Source: Ramlibacter sp. (GTDB taxonomy: Bacteria > Pseudomonadota > Gammaproteobacteria > Burkholderiales > Burkholderiaceae_C). From it: DNA of 64,000 nucleotides. Shown here one piece after another: positions 46,701-57,477 of this stretch (the stretch's first letter is position 1; every line of letters starts with the position of its first letter). The position numbers and the translations under genes are program-made. The notes beneath the pieces were generated by a model, which did no database searches, was not told where the DNA came from, and worked only from the letters and a program-made list of their open reading frames with translations. Where the stretch lies: positions 434,001-498,000 of the forward strand of contig JAHBZN010000001.1 of assembly GCA_019635415.1 (NCBI GenBank), read 5' to 3'.

Positions 46701-49095
46701 GGTGGCTCGGCTTGGGGAAATAGGGTTGATTGTCCATGGCGCTGTGGAACAGGGCCAATCGGCGCCTGGCATACTGTTCGGCGCCAAAACGTTGCATGCC
46801 CAGACTGGCGGCAATCGTTGAAATGCGGCCTCGTTCGACCGGATCAGCAAGTTCGGCAATTCGGTCGGCCAGCGACGCCGCGTCGTTGGTTCGATACAGC
46901 GAGGCAAACTCGCGCAGGTGCGACGAATCTTTCACGGTGTCGCTCAACACAAGTGGCAATCCGCAACTGGCTCCGTCCAGGAAAGAGATCGATTCGTTCA
47001 TCCACACGCCTATGTCCGCGGCACGGTAGTACGCCCCCAGCGCCTTGACGGGCATGAAAGGCACCACAACCGCCTCCGGATGTCCGCGCAGCAGGCTTGC
47101 CTGCTCGCCCTCCCCAACGAACAGGGCGCGCACTTTCAAGCCGCGCGCGATCAGGATCCTTGCAGCTTCCAGAAGGACCACCGCATTTTTCTCTGCCGTG
47201 AGTTTGCCGGTGTAAATACAAACCAGATCTTCAGGTGCAAAGCCGAGTTCTCCGCGAACTCTCTCCCGCTCCGCAAGGTCACGCAATGGGTGAAAGTAGT
47301 CCGAGTCCACCGGCAGGTTCATGATCTCGATCTTGCTTCGGGGGATGCCGAAGAAGCGCACGGCAACGTCCGCGCAATCCAGCGTGGGGACGACGCAATG
47401 ATGGGAGCGCCAACTGATGAACCACCCCGGCATCTTTCGGAGAAGAAAGCTGCGCAGGCGTTGTGCGGGAGGAACAGAAGCGGTCGCTGCAGCCATGGGG
47501 AAGGCGGTCTTTCCCATATGGCTGCCGATGATCAACTGAAATCCTGTTTTGCGGCTCTGTAGCGCACACAGCAGTGGAATCCAGCCAGCGGCCTGGAATA
47601 TGCAGACGATTTGCGGCTTCAGTTCACGCAGCCGATCCTCCAGGCCTTCGGGCCGTGGGTAACCGTACTGTTTTCGCGCCTTCAGGGTGTGCAGGGTGTA
47701 GCTATCAATGGCCTGGCGGCTGCCTGGCTCGTTGCGATTGCTGGCCGCAAACGCATCGCCAAAAATCTGGCTGGCGGAGCCCAGTTGGAAATAGGGCGCC
47801 AGCTCGGTGGTGATGACGTGCACGTCGACGCCAAGGCGCGCCAGGTACTTTGGAAGTGTGTTGTTGATATACCCCATGTCGCGGGCGAAAGTTTCAACAA
47901 CAATGACCACACGCAAGCGGTCTGGCGAAACCAAAGTTTCCCCTGCTTGCGGATTTCGGGGGGGCGGCCCTGAAGCCGACTGGTTGGCCTCGCCCGGAAC
48001 CAGGCACCTAGCCAGCGTGTCGACCACCCGGCGTTGATCGCCAGGGGTGAGATCGGCGCTCATCGGAAGGCTCATGACCTCGCGCGCGGCCTTCTCGCTG
48101 ACCGGAAAGGTGCCCGACGCGAATGGTGCGTAGGCGGGTTGCAGATGCAGGGGAATCGGGTAGTGCACGGCACTCGGAATTCCCTCGGCTCTCAATGCCG
48201 CAACCACTTCGTCCCGCTGCGTCGTCCTGATGGTGTACTGGGCCCATGCGCAATCCCGGTCTGGCCTGATGTCAGGCAGCCCAAGCATCTCGCCGCAGCT
48301 AATGCTGAGCAGCCGGTTGTAGCCGTCGGCCAGGCGCTTCCTCTGTTCAATCTCCCATTGGAACCGCTCCAGCTTCGCAAGAATAATGGCACATTGCAAG
48401 GTATCCATCCTGCCGCCTATGCCGACGCGGGTGTGGTGGTATCGGGCGCTTTGGCCGTGGATGCGAATCTCCCGGCAAGCCGTCGCCAATGCGTCATCGT
48501 TGGTAAATATCGCGCCACCATCCCCATAACAGCCAAGCGGCTTGCTGGGGAAGAAGCTGGTGCACCCCAGTGTGGAAAGATTGCAGCTTTGCCGTCCCTT
48601 ATATGTTGACCCGAAGCTCTGGGCAGCATCTTCAATGACAGGCAATCCGCCATGCTGCAGCGCGATGGCATTGATGGCATCCATGTCAGCCGGTTGCCCG
48701 TACAGGCTGACCGGCATGATGGCGCGCGTGCGTGGCGTGATGGCTGCCTCGATCTGACGGGCGTTCATGTTGCACGTGCCGGCCTCAATGTCCACAAAGA
48801 CAGGGCAGCCGCCCAGAAGGACGATGACTTCCGCAGTCGCGGCGAATGAAAATGGGGTGGTGATGACTTCGTCGCCGGGCTTAAGACCAATCGCCATCAA
48901 CGCGATGAGCAGGGCGTCAGTGCCGCTGGCAACTGTGATGCAGTGCTTGGCGCCGGTGTGCTCCGAAAGGCGCTGTTCAAGTTCCGCGACTTCAGGGCCC
49001 ATGATGTACTGGCCGTGATCAAGAACGCCCTGTATGCGCTCGTTGATGGCGGTGCGCAGTGTGGCGTACTGCGTCTTGAGATCGATGAATTCCAT
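46693..49095 (-). CDS. Fusion: WbpE-like aminotransferase + GT4-like glycosyltransferase
   Basis: 800 residues in one uninterrupted frame. Residues 1-370 are a complete DegT aminotransferase whose PLP block FFPSKPLGCYGDGGA (Lys near 185) and start MEFIDLKTQYATLRTAIN match WbpE, which aminates C3 of UDP-2-acetamido-3-keto-glucuronate. Residues ~395-790 are a GT-B glycosyltransferase with N-terminal GYINNTLPKYLARLGVDVHV, C-terminal YTGKLTAEKNAVVLLEAA and ESISFLDGASCGLPLVLSD. The linker (371-393) is Pro/Gly/Ser-rich. AGGGGA (47944-47939) before an in-frame TTG (47934) could start a free glycosyltransferase. The two activities are normally separate genes. Confidence 0.88.
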   Translation of the reverse strand: MEFIDLKTQYATLRTAINERIQGVLDHGQYIMGPEVAELEQRLSEHTGAKHCITVASGTDALLIALMAIGLKPGDEVITTPFSFAATAEVIVLLGGCPVFVDIEAGTCNMNARQIEAAITPRTRAIMPVSLYGQPADMDAINAIALQHGGLPVIEDAAQSFGSTYKGRQSCNLSTLGCTSFFPSKPLGCYGDGGAIFTNDDALATACREIRIHGQSARYHHTRVGIGGRMDTLQCAIILAKLERFQWEIEQRKRLADGYNRLLSISCGEMLGLPDIRPDRDCAWAQYTIRTTQRDEVVAALRAEGIPSAVHYPIPLHLQPAYAPFASGTFPVSEKAAREVMSLPMSADLTPGDQRRVVDTLARCLVPGEANQSASGPPPRNPQAGETLVSPDRLRVVIVVETFARDMGYINNTLPKYLARLGVDVHVITTELAPYFQLGSASQIFGDAFAASNRNEPGSRQAIDSYTLHTLKARKQYGYPRPEGLEDRLRELKPQIVCIFQAAGWIPLLCALQSRKTGFQLIIGSHMGKTAFPMAAATASVPPAQRLRSFLLRKMPGWFISWRSHHCVVPTLDCADVAVRFFGIPRSKIEIMNLPVDSDYFHPLRDLAERERVRGELGFAPEDLVCIYTGKLTAEKNAVVLLEAARILIARGLKVRALFVGEGEQASLLRGHPEAVVVPFMPVKALGAYYRAADIGVWMNESISFLDGASCGLPLVLSDTVKDSSHLREFASLYRTNDAASLADRIAELADPVERGRISTIAASLGMQRFGAEQYARRRLALFHSAMDNQPYFPKPSHHE

Positions 49096-49104
49096 GGTGT
49101 TCGT

Positions 49105-49995
49105 TTACCTGCGGCCTCTCCCGAGGCTTCTGAGAAATTGCATGTGGGGCATCGCAAAGTAGCCCGTCACTTTCTCGCCAGGGGCCACGTCCCGCACAAC
49201 GACGGAGCCGATGGTGAGGAACGCCTTGTGCCCGATGGACAGGCGGTTGGAGATCGAGACTGATGGTCCAACCCAGACATCGTCACCCAACGCGACGTGT
49301 CCCGCGATCATGGCATTTGCCGCGATGAAGCATCGTTCGCCAGATTGAACGCCGTGCGCATAGTGGACCAAGGCATCCAGCTTGGTGTCGTTACCGATGA
49401 GCGTGGGTCTGTAGCTGAAGCCCTTTGCCACTGCATTGTTGGGTCCGACCTCGGCGTTGCGACCTATCTCGAGAACACCGTCATGCTGCACACTCAAAAG
49501 CCCTCTGGAGGTCCGCTTGTGCTCAAACCCCTCAACACCCACCACGGCGCCAGCCCGTATCACTGCGCCGGACCTGATGGTGACATCGGAGAGAACCACA
49601 ACGCCTGGTTCGATGACGACGCCGTCCTCCACGACCACACCCTCCCCTGCGATCGATGCGGTCGGATGGATGCGTGCACTTTCTGCGATGGCGGTTGGCG
49701 CGCGCACCTTTTGCTTGGCCAACATATCCACTAGCTTGAAGAATGACCACTTTGGGTCGTCAACTATGACGGGAGTGATGTCTTCTCTCAGGCTTGATGC
49801 GTCGGAATCCCGAACAAAGGCGGCCTGGACACTCGGATTGGCATTCAGGCGTGCGGCCGAGTTGCCGCTCTCCAGAAAAGACAGAAAGGAGGACGCTGCG
49901 GCAGTATCAATCAGCCCCAGGCCATCGATTGGCAATTCCGGGGCGTCAGGCCCCATCATTTCTCGCAATAACCTGGAGACAGGATTCATTGTCAT
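49105..49995 (-). CDS. Left-handed beta-helix acyltransferase (LpxD-like), WbpD candidate
   Basis: 296 residues. Residues ~1-90 are a non-helix domain; ~95-270 are hexapeptide repeats (IHPTASIAGEGVVVEDGVVIE, split; GNDTKLDALVHYAHGVQSGERC; IAANAMIAGHVALGDDVWVG). The HxHGV-like His (YAHGV) resembles the catalytic block of LpxD. WbpD, the expected acetyltransferase, is shorter and lacks the N-terminal domain. Position between wbpB-like and wbpE-like genes makes it the best candidate to acylate the C3 amine of the UDP-diamino-uronate. Two in-frame ATGs (49995, 49989) are possible. Confidence 0.8.
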   Translation of the reverse strand: MTMNPVSRLLREMMGPDAPELPIDGLGLIDTAAASSFLSFLESGNSAARLNANPSVQAAFVRDSDASSLREDITPVIVDDPKWSFFKLVDMLAKQKVRAPTAIAESARIHPTASIAGEGVVVEDGVVIEPGVVVLSDVTIRSGAVIRAGAVVGVEGFEHKRTSRGLLSVQHDGVLEIGRNAEVGPNNAVAKGFSYRPTLIGNDTKLDALVHYAHGVQSGERCFIAANAMIAGHVALGDDVWVGPSVSISNRLSIGHKAFLTIGSVVVRDVAPGEKVTGYFAMPHMQFLRSLGRGRR

Positions 49996-50024
49996 TTAGC
50001 AGCTTCGATGATGAATTCGAAAAC

Positions 50025-52304
<2,280 letters not shown>

Positions 52305-52308
<4 letters not shown>

Positions 52309-52670
52309 TTCTTGACACCGGGAGCTTGTGTCGTGAGGTCGGCTTCGCATTGCAATGCTTCAATTTCCGATCTCAGGGCGTCGTACTCTTCCATCTTCCT
52401 TTTGAGAAACCGATTCGTTAGAGTTGCCTTCTCAGCGATGCCACTGGGGGTCAGCATATAAACATAGCCAAACTTGTTTTTGCTGTGGCTGAAGTTTTGT
52501 ATCTTCACCCACCCTTTCTGCACGAGAGCTTTCAGGCAATAGTTAAGTCCGCCGACGCTCACGCCCAACTGGTCTGCGAGTTCGCGTTGCGTGATGTCGG
52601 GGTTGTACTGCAGGATTCTCATGACGCGAAAATACGTGTCTTCCTGCAGCTTGCTTTGGCGGCTGCGCAT
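52305..52670 (-). CDS. EPS-associated MarR-type transcriptional regulator
   Basis: 121 residues. A winged helix (ILQYNPDITQRELADQLGVS, VGGLNYCLKALVQKGWVKI) is followed by a C-terminal helix (FLKRKMEEYDALRSEIEALQ) suited to dimerisation. This matches the small EPS-associated MarR family found at the head of exopolysaccharide loci. It is first in the minus-strand EPS run and divergent from the export gene, so it may control both. The C-terminal Cys (LQCEAD) could be a sensor, but that is a guess. Confidence 0.88.
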
Positions 52671-52849
52671 CGGTACAAGTCTGTTCGAAGTTGAGCAGTC
52701 TAGCCAGAATCACGCGTATTGAAAAGCAGGCAGGCGAAGGGGCCCCTTGTTTGCAAGGGGCCCATCGCTGCCCCGCAATGCGTATCGATTAACATCGTGC
52801 AATGGTCTGGGATTTTTTGCAGCTAAACAATGGAAATGGGTCGCTGGGC
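52671..52849. promoter_or_regulatory. Divergent EPS control region with a perfect hairpin
   Basis: 179 bp between the MarR-type gene (-) and the export gene (+). A perfect 10-bp inverted repeat, GGGCCCCTTG-TTTG-CAAGGGGCCC, spans 52740-52763 with no T-run. GCGTATTGA (52714-52722) and GCGTATCGA (52780-52788) are two near-identical sites on either side, 66 bp apart. No confident -35/-10 was found. An in-frame ATG at 52802 is an alternative start for the export gene. Confidence 0.5.
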
Positions 52850-55174
52850 ATGAAGACACCAAAGAGCACGGCGGTTTTGCGGTTTTTCGGCTTTCTCGCC
52901 TTCAGCGTGGGGCTCACGATGGGCTCAACGGGGGTCTTGGCACAGTCGTCGTCTGGCGGGGCTGCATCGGCTCCCTTGAGTCTGACGCCCTCGTTCGCAT
53001 TGGGTTCTGGCGGCTTATTGGCCCCGGAGCGGCTCAATCAGCCCGGCACGCAGGAGGTGGGTGGGGAGGGGCGCCTTGGAAGCAAACGAGAAACCGTTTC
53101 ATTGCCCAGGGAACGCGACGCCAGCCCCCCTCCTCTGGGCACCACCGAATACCAGCGGTTTGTGCAGGCAACCACTGGGCGCAGTCTTCCCTTGTTCGGC
53201 TACAACCTGTTCGCGACAGGTGCTTTTCCTGCATTGCAGAATGTTCCGGTTCCAAGTGACTATGTCCTGGGGCCTGGAGACGAGGTTGATCTGAAGCTCT
53301 GGGGCGCGGTCGACGCTGATCTGCGTTTGGCTGTGGATCGTAATGGCCAGATCAGCATTCCCCGGGTGGGCACAGTCAATGTGGCGGGCGTCAAGGCCTC
53401 GCAACTCGAGCAAGCCTTGCGCGGTCAGATCAGCCGTGTCTACAACAACTTCCAGCTTAGCGCCACACTGGGGCAATTGCGTTCCATCCAAGTGTTCGTG
53501 GTGGGGCAGGCCCGCAGGCCGGGCGCTTACACCGTGTCCAGTCTCTCGACGCTCATCAGCGCGCTGTTCGAGAGCGGCGGCCCGTCAGCCACGGGCAGCA
53601 TGCGCCACGTCCAGCTCAAGCGTGACGGCAAGACTGTCACGACGCTTGACCTCTACAAGTTCATCAACGAAGGCGACAAGTCTGCCGATGCCCGCCTGTT
53701 ACCGGGTGATGTGATCGTATTGCCGCCGGCCGGCTCGCGCGTGGCGGTGACCGGCGCGTTGGACCAGCCCGCCATTTTTGAGTTGGCAACCGCAGAAGAG
53801 GCTCTTGGCAAGCTGTTGTCTTATGGGGGGCGCACGCAAGCCCTCACCACTCCGCACAAGGTTCTGGTGGAACGCATTGATGCGGGGCGTGCCAAGGCGC
53901 CGCGCAGCGTGGAAGAACGTGCCCTGGACGCCAAGGGTTTGCAGAGCACCGTACGCGATGGTGACGTGGTCACCCTGTTCCAGATCAGTCCCGAGTTTTC
54001 GAATGCAGTGACATTGCGGGGCAATGTAGCCGCGCCGTTGCGCTATGCCTATCAACCCGGCATGCGCGTGTCCGACCTCATCCCGGAGCGCGATGCACTG
54101 ATCGTGCCGGACTACTACACCCGACGCAATCTGACGGTCCAGTATGAATCCGGACGACGCGTGAGCGATGGCCGTGTGGCGGACGAAATCAAGAACTTGC
54201 TTGAGGAAATCAACTGGGATTACGCCGTGGTCGAGCGACTGGATCCTAAGGAAATCCGCTCGCAGCTCATCCCGTTCAATCTGGGCAAGGCTGTCCGTGA
54301 CAAGGACCCCACGGCGAACATCATCCTGCAGCCTGGTGACATCGTCACGGTCTTCGGCATAAACGACCTGCCCGTTCCCGTAAGCAAGCGCACACAGTAT
54401 GTGCGCATCGGTGGCGAAGTGCAGGTGCCGGGCGTCTATCAGCTGTCGCCTGGAGAAACGCTTGACCAACTGATCCGGCGCGTGGGCGGCTTCACGGCCA
54501 ATGCATACGCCTATGGCACGGTATTTACCCGTGAAACCACACGCATCCAGCAACAGAAGAACCTGGATCAGGCCATACGCCGCATGGAGGCCGATATCAA
54601 CGCCCAGGCCATCGCGTCTGTCCAGAGTGCCCGGCAAGGAGAAAAGGCAGACACTTTGCAAGCCAATCTAGCGGCACAGCGCAACATTGTGAGTCGTTTG
54701 CAGGGCTTGCGTGCCAGCGGCCGGATCGCGCTGGAGCTGGATCCGCGCAGCCAGAGCCTTCCCCATGTGGTGCTGGAGGACGGGGACGAGATCACCGTAC
54801 CCACGACACCGAGCTTTGTCGGGATTTTTGGCGCGGTCACCGCAGAAACATCGTTCCTGCACCGCTTCAACTTCACCGCCCGGGATTACCTTGGCCGTGC
54901 TGGGCCCACGCGCGACGCGGACGACGATAATGTTGCCGTCATTCGCGCGGACGGCACAGTGGAGAGCAACTACCAGTTGACGGGAAGCGGCTTCATGGGG
55001 TTTCGTGAAAACGTGCTCGACAAGCGCCTGAATCCGGGCGACACGATTTTCGTGCCCGAGAAGTTCGACAAGCGCACGGCCTATACCCGCTTCATTGATG
55101 GTGCCAAGGACCTGACCACGATCTTCTATCAGTTTGGCCTCGGGGCGGCTGGCCTCAAGGTGCTGAAGAACTGA
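52850..55174 (+). CDS. Polysaccharide export protein with multiple SLBB domains (Wza/KpsD-like)
   Basis: 774 residues from ATG 52850; ATG 52802 adds 16 residues ahead of the signal peptide (FFGFLAFSVGLTMGSTGVLA). The poly-export domain starts near 136 (YVLGPGDEVDLKLWG). SLBB-like domains start near 211 (VVGQARRPGAYTVSS), 296 (VTGALDQPAIFEL), 384 (LRGNVAAPLRY), 516 (IGGEVQVPGVYQLSPGETL) and 655 (FGAVTAETSFLHRF). At about twice the length of Wza, it is the large form seen with Wzz/KpsE partners. There is no lipobox, so it is not acylated. It is first in the plus-strand export run. Confidence 0.92.
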   Translation: MKTPKSTAVLRFFGFLAFSVGLTMGSTGVLAQSSSGGAASAPLSLTPSFALGSGGLLAPERLNQPGTQEVGGEGRLGSKRETVSLPRERDASPPPLGTTEYQRFVQATTGRSLPLFGYNLFATGAFPALQNVPVPSDYVLGPGDEVDLKLWGAVDADLRLAVDRNGQISIPRVGTVNVAGVKASQLEQALRGQISRVYNNFQLSATLGQLRSIQVFVVGQARRPGAYTVSSLSTLISALFESGGPSATGSMRHVQLKRDGKTVTTLDLYKFINEGDKSADARLLPGDVIVLPPAGSRVAVTGALDQPAIFELATAEEALGKLLSYGGRTQALTTPHKVLVERIDAGRAKAPRSVEERALDAKGLQSTVRDGDVVTLFQISPEFSNAVTLRGNVAAPLRYAYQPGMRVSDLIPERDALIVPDYYTRRNLTVQYESGRRVSDGRVADEIKNLLEEINWDYAVVERLDPKEIRSQLIPFNLGKAVRDKDPTANIILQPGDIVTVFGINDLPVPVSKRTQYVRIGGEVQVPGVYQLSPGETLDQLIRRVGGFTANAYAYGTVFTRETTRIQQQKNLDQAIRRMEADINAQAIASVQSARQGEKADTLQANLAAQRNIVSRLQGLRASGRIALELDPRSQSLPHVVLEDGDEITVPTTPSFVGIFGAVTAETSFLHRFNFTARDYLGRAGPTRDADDDNVAVIRADGTVESNYQLTGSGFMGFRENVLDKRLNPGDTIFVPEKFDKRTAYTRFIDGAKDLTTIFYQFGLGAAGLKVLKN

Positions 55175-55183
55175 GGGCGCGAG

Positions 55184-56374
55184 ATGAACGAGTTTGATGA
55201 ACAAGCAGCGTCCGCTGAATCTGAGTTCGGCCTGATCGACGTCGTAACCGCTTTTGGGGAAGACAAGGCCCTGGTCGCTGGCTTGGCCGTGCTGGCCACG
55301 GTCGTAGGGCTGGCGGTCAGTCTCATGCTGACTCCCGTCTTTACTGCCAGAACCACGTTATTGCCGCCTCAGCAGGGGCAAGGAGGAGCGTCTGCCGCCC
55401 TTGCTTCGCTTGGCGCGCTGGCAGCCACCACGGGTCTGGGGGCAGCTTTCAAGAACTCGGAGGAGCTGTATGTTGGGTTGCTGAAGACTGACTCAGTGGC
55501 CAATGCTGTCATCAAGCGTTTCAAGTTGCAGGACCGCTACGAACAGAAAACCTTGGTGAATACGCGCAAGGAATTGGCCGACAATGTTCGGGTTTCCGCA
55601 GATCGAAAATCCACGTTGATCTCAATTGAGGCCGATGACAAGGACCCTGACTTTGCTGCCCAGCTGGCCAATGCCTATGCTGAAGAGCTGCGCACATTGA
55701 TGGGCCGTATTGCCGTCACCGAGGCGCAGCAGCGGCGCACCTTTTTTGAAGGGCAGATGGGCAAGGCCAAGGACGAGTTCATCAAGGCGGAGCTGGCAGT
55801 CAAACAGGCGCAGGAAGCCGGCGGGCTGTTCAGTGTGGACGCTCAAACGCAGACCATGATTGGAGCCGCCGCCCAGATCAGGGCTCAGATCGTTGCGCGG
55901 GAGGTTCAGTTGCAAGCGATGCGGGCGTATGCCGGACCCGAGAACGCAGAGCTTCGCCGCTTGCTGGCCGAACTCGCCAGCTTGCGGACTCAGTTGACGA
56001 AAATGGAAGGCGGCCCGGTTGACGGCGCAGTCAAGTCGGTTGATAGCCGCGATGCATTGGGCAATGTGCGCCTTTACCGCGAGCTGAAGTACCAAGAGGC
56101 CATTTACACGGCTATGCTGCAGCAGTTCCAGTTGGCCAAGGCTGATGAGGCGCGCGACGCGCCGCTGGTGCAGCAGATCGACGTGGCAATACCTCCTGAT
56201 CGCAAGAGCAAGCCATCGCGCACCTTGATTGTTCTGGGCGCTGCTTTGTTTGGACTTTCGTTGGGGTTGGCCCTGGCCTTTGTCCGGCGTGTGGCGCGCA
56301 AGGCTGCGAATGACCCGGCCACGGCCGATCAGTGGCGCGCATTGCGTGCTGCCTGGTCCGTGAGACGGCGGTAG
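55184..56374 (+). CDS. Chain-length determinant / KpsE-like inner-membrane protein (Wzz family)
   Basis: 396 residues. TM1 lies at ~28-48 (ALVAGLAVLATVVGLAVSLM) and TM2 at ~350-370 (TLIVLGAALFGLSLGLALAF), with a long periplasmic coiled-coil between (KDEFIKAELAVKQAQEAGG, LRRLLAELASLRTQLTKMEG). It ends in a short cytoplasmic Arg/Ala tail with no Walker motifs, so it lacks the BY-kinase part of Wzc. It couples polymerisation to export by the SLBB protein. Confidence 0.9.
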   Translation: MNEFDEQAASAESEFGLIDVVTAFGEDKALVAGLAVLATVVGLAVSLMLTPVFTARTTLLPPQQGQGGASAALASLGALAATTGLGAAFKNSEELYVGLLKTDSVANAVIKRFKLQDRYEQKTLVNTRKELADNVRVSADRKSTLISIEADDKDPDFAAQLANAYAEELRTLMGRIAVTEAQQRRTFFEGQMGKAKDEFIKAELAVKQAQEAGGLFSVDAQTQTMIGAAAQIRAQIVAREVQLQAMRAYAGPENAELRRLLAELASLRTQLTKMEGGPVDGAVKSVDSRDALGNVRLYRELKYQEAIYTAMLQQFQLAKADEARDAPLVQQIDVAIPPDRKSKPSRTLIVLGAALFGLSLGLALAFVRRVARKAANDPATADQWRALRAAWSVRRR

Positions 56375-56381
56375 GTACACC

Positions 56382-57473
56382 ATGCAGTCGTTGTCCATGG
56401 CATTGATGGCTGGCGGTGCAACCAGCTTCCTGGTCAGCCTTGCCCTGGTGGTCACCAAATCAGCCCATGGTCATTTCAGTTTGGACAGCCCGATCGGAGT
56501 GCAAAAAGTGCATGGTGCACCCACCCCGCGTATCGGCGGAGTCGCCATTGCGCTGGGCCTCATGATTTGCGTGGCACTTGCGGCGCCGGGATCTCCACTC
56601 TTGATGTTGATGTTGCTGGCCAGCGCGCCGGCCTTTGCCATGGGCCTGTGGGAGGACGTGACCAAGCGAGTGCCCGTTTATGTGCGCTTGCTGGCGACCA
56701 TGGCGTCTGGTATTTTTGGCTGGTGGCTGACGGATACCAGCCTGAGCCGGGTTGATGTGCCGGGACTCGATTGGCTGCTGAAGTTCGGTCCTGTGTCTGT
56801 CATGTTTACGGCCTTTGCCGTTAGCGGAGCCGCCAATGCCATCAATATCATCGATGGTTTCAATGGCTTGGCCGGTGGAGCGGTGCTGGTGGCGCTGGCG
56901 GCGCTGGGACTGATAGCCGCGCATGCCGGGGATACGGAACTGGTCCATATCTGCCTGATACTCGGTGTGGTCATTGTCGGCTTTCTGGTCGTCAATTTCC
57001 CGCTTGGCAAGATTTTTCTGGGCGACGGTGGTGCCTATTTGCTGGGCTTTTTGATGGGCTGGATCGCGGTTCTGCTGCCCATGCGCAATCCGACTATTTC
57101 AGTCTGGGCGACCTTGCTGGCCTGTGCCTACCCCATTCTGGAAACCGTTTTCAGCATGGTGCGCCGCCGCCGCCACCGCCGAAGTCCAGGTGCAGCGGAC
57201 AGGCTGCATTTGCACAGCTTGATCAATCGCCGCTTGGTTCGTCGTTGGCTGCCCGGGGTGCGTGGCTTGTGGACCAATTCACTGACGGGGGCTTTGATGT
57301 GGGGAAGCGCGTTGATGCCCGCCGTGCTCTCGGTACTCTGGCCAGAAGACAGTTTGAAGCTCGCGCTTTCGTTTGCGGTATGCGGGTTGGCTTACTCGGC
57401 CAGCTACGCTCGCCTCACCCAGTTTCGATGGTGCATCAGTCCTGCGACTCTCGCTGTTGCCGAGCTGGTATGA
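56382..57473 (+). CDS. Undecaprenyl-phosphate sugar-1-phosphate transferase, WecA/WbpL-like
   Basis: 363 residues, about ten TM segments. Signatures are PTPRIGGVAIALG, LWEDVTKRVP (Glu in place of the first Asp of the DDxx motif; the second Asp is kept), NAINIIDGFNGLAGG, IFLGDGGAYLLGF and a His-rich LHLHSLI loop. It starts the repeat unit by moving a HexNAc-1-P or diNAcBac-type sugar-1-P to undecaprenyl phosphate. The gene lies 8 bp after the Wzz-like gene. Confidence 0.92.
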   Translation: MQSLSMALMAGGATSFLVSLALVVTKSAHGHFSLDSPIGVQKVHGAPTPRIGGVAIALGLMICVALAAPGSPLLMLMLLASAPAFAMGLWEDVTKRVPVYVRLLATMASGIFGWWLTDTSLSRVDVPGLDWLLKFGPVSVMFTAFAVSGAANAINIIDGFNGLAGGAVLVALAALGLIAAHAGDTELVHICLILGVVIVGFLVVNFPLGKIFLGDGGAYLLGFLMGWIAVLLPMRNPTISVWATLLACAYPILETVFSMVRRRRHRRSPGAADRLHLHSLINRRLVRRWLPGVRGLWTNSLTGALMWGSALMPAVLSVLWPEDSLKLALSFAVCGLAYSASYARLTQFRWCISPATLAVAELV

Positions 57474-57477
57474 CGTG

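Noticed and set aside
46693..49095. Fusion gene as two genes joined by a sequencing error
   Set aside because: The linker is in frame, low in complexity and free of stop codons. No frame change is needed to join two complete domains. The point is kept as a check in the findings.
52671..52849. JUMPstart / ops element before the EPS operons
   Set aside because: No GGCGGTAGC-type motif was seen on either strand here or in the gap 40427-40688.
56382..57473. Inactive WecA-like enzyme because of Glu in the first Asp of the DDxx motif
   Set aside because: All the other catalytic blocks are intact, the second Asp is kept, and the ED form appears to be a subfamily trait in betaproteobacteria (from memory, not verified).
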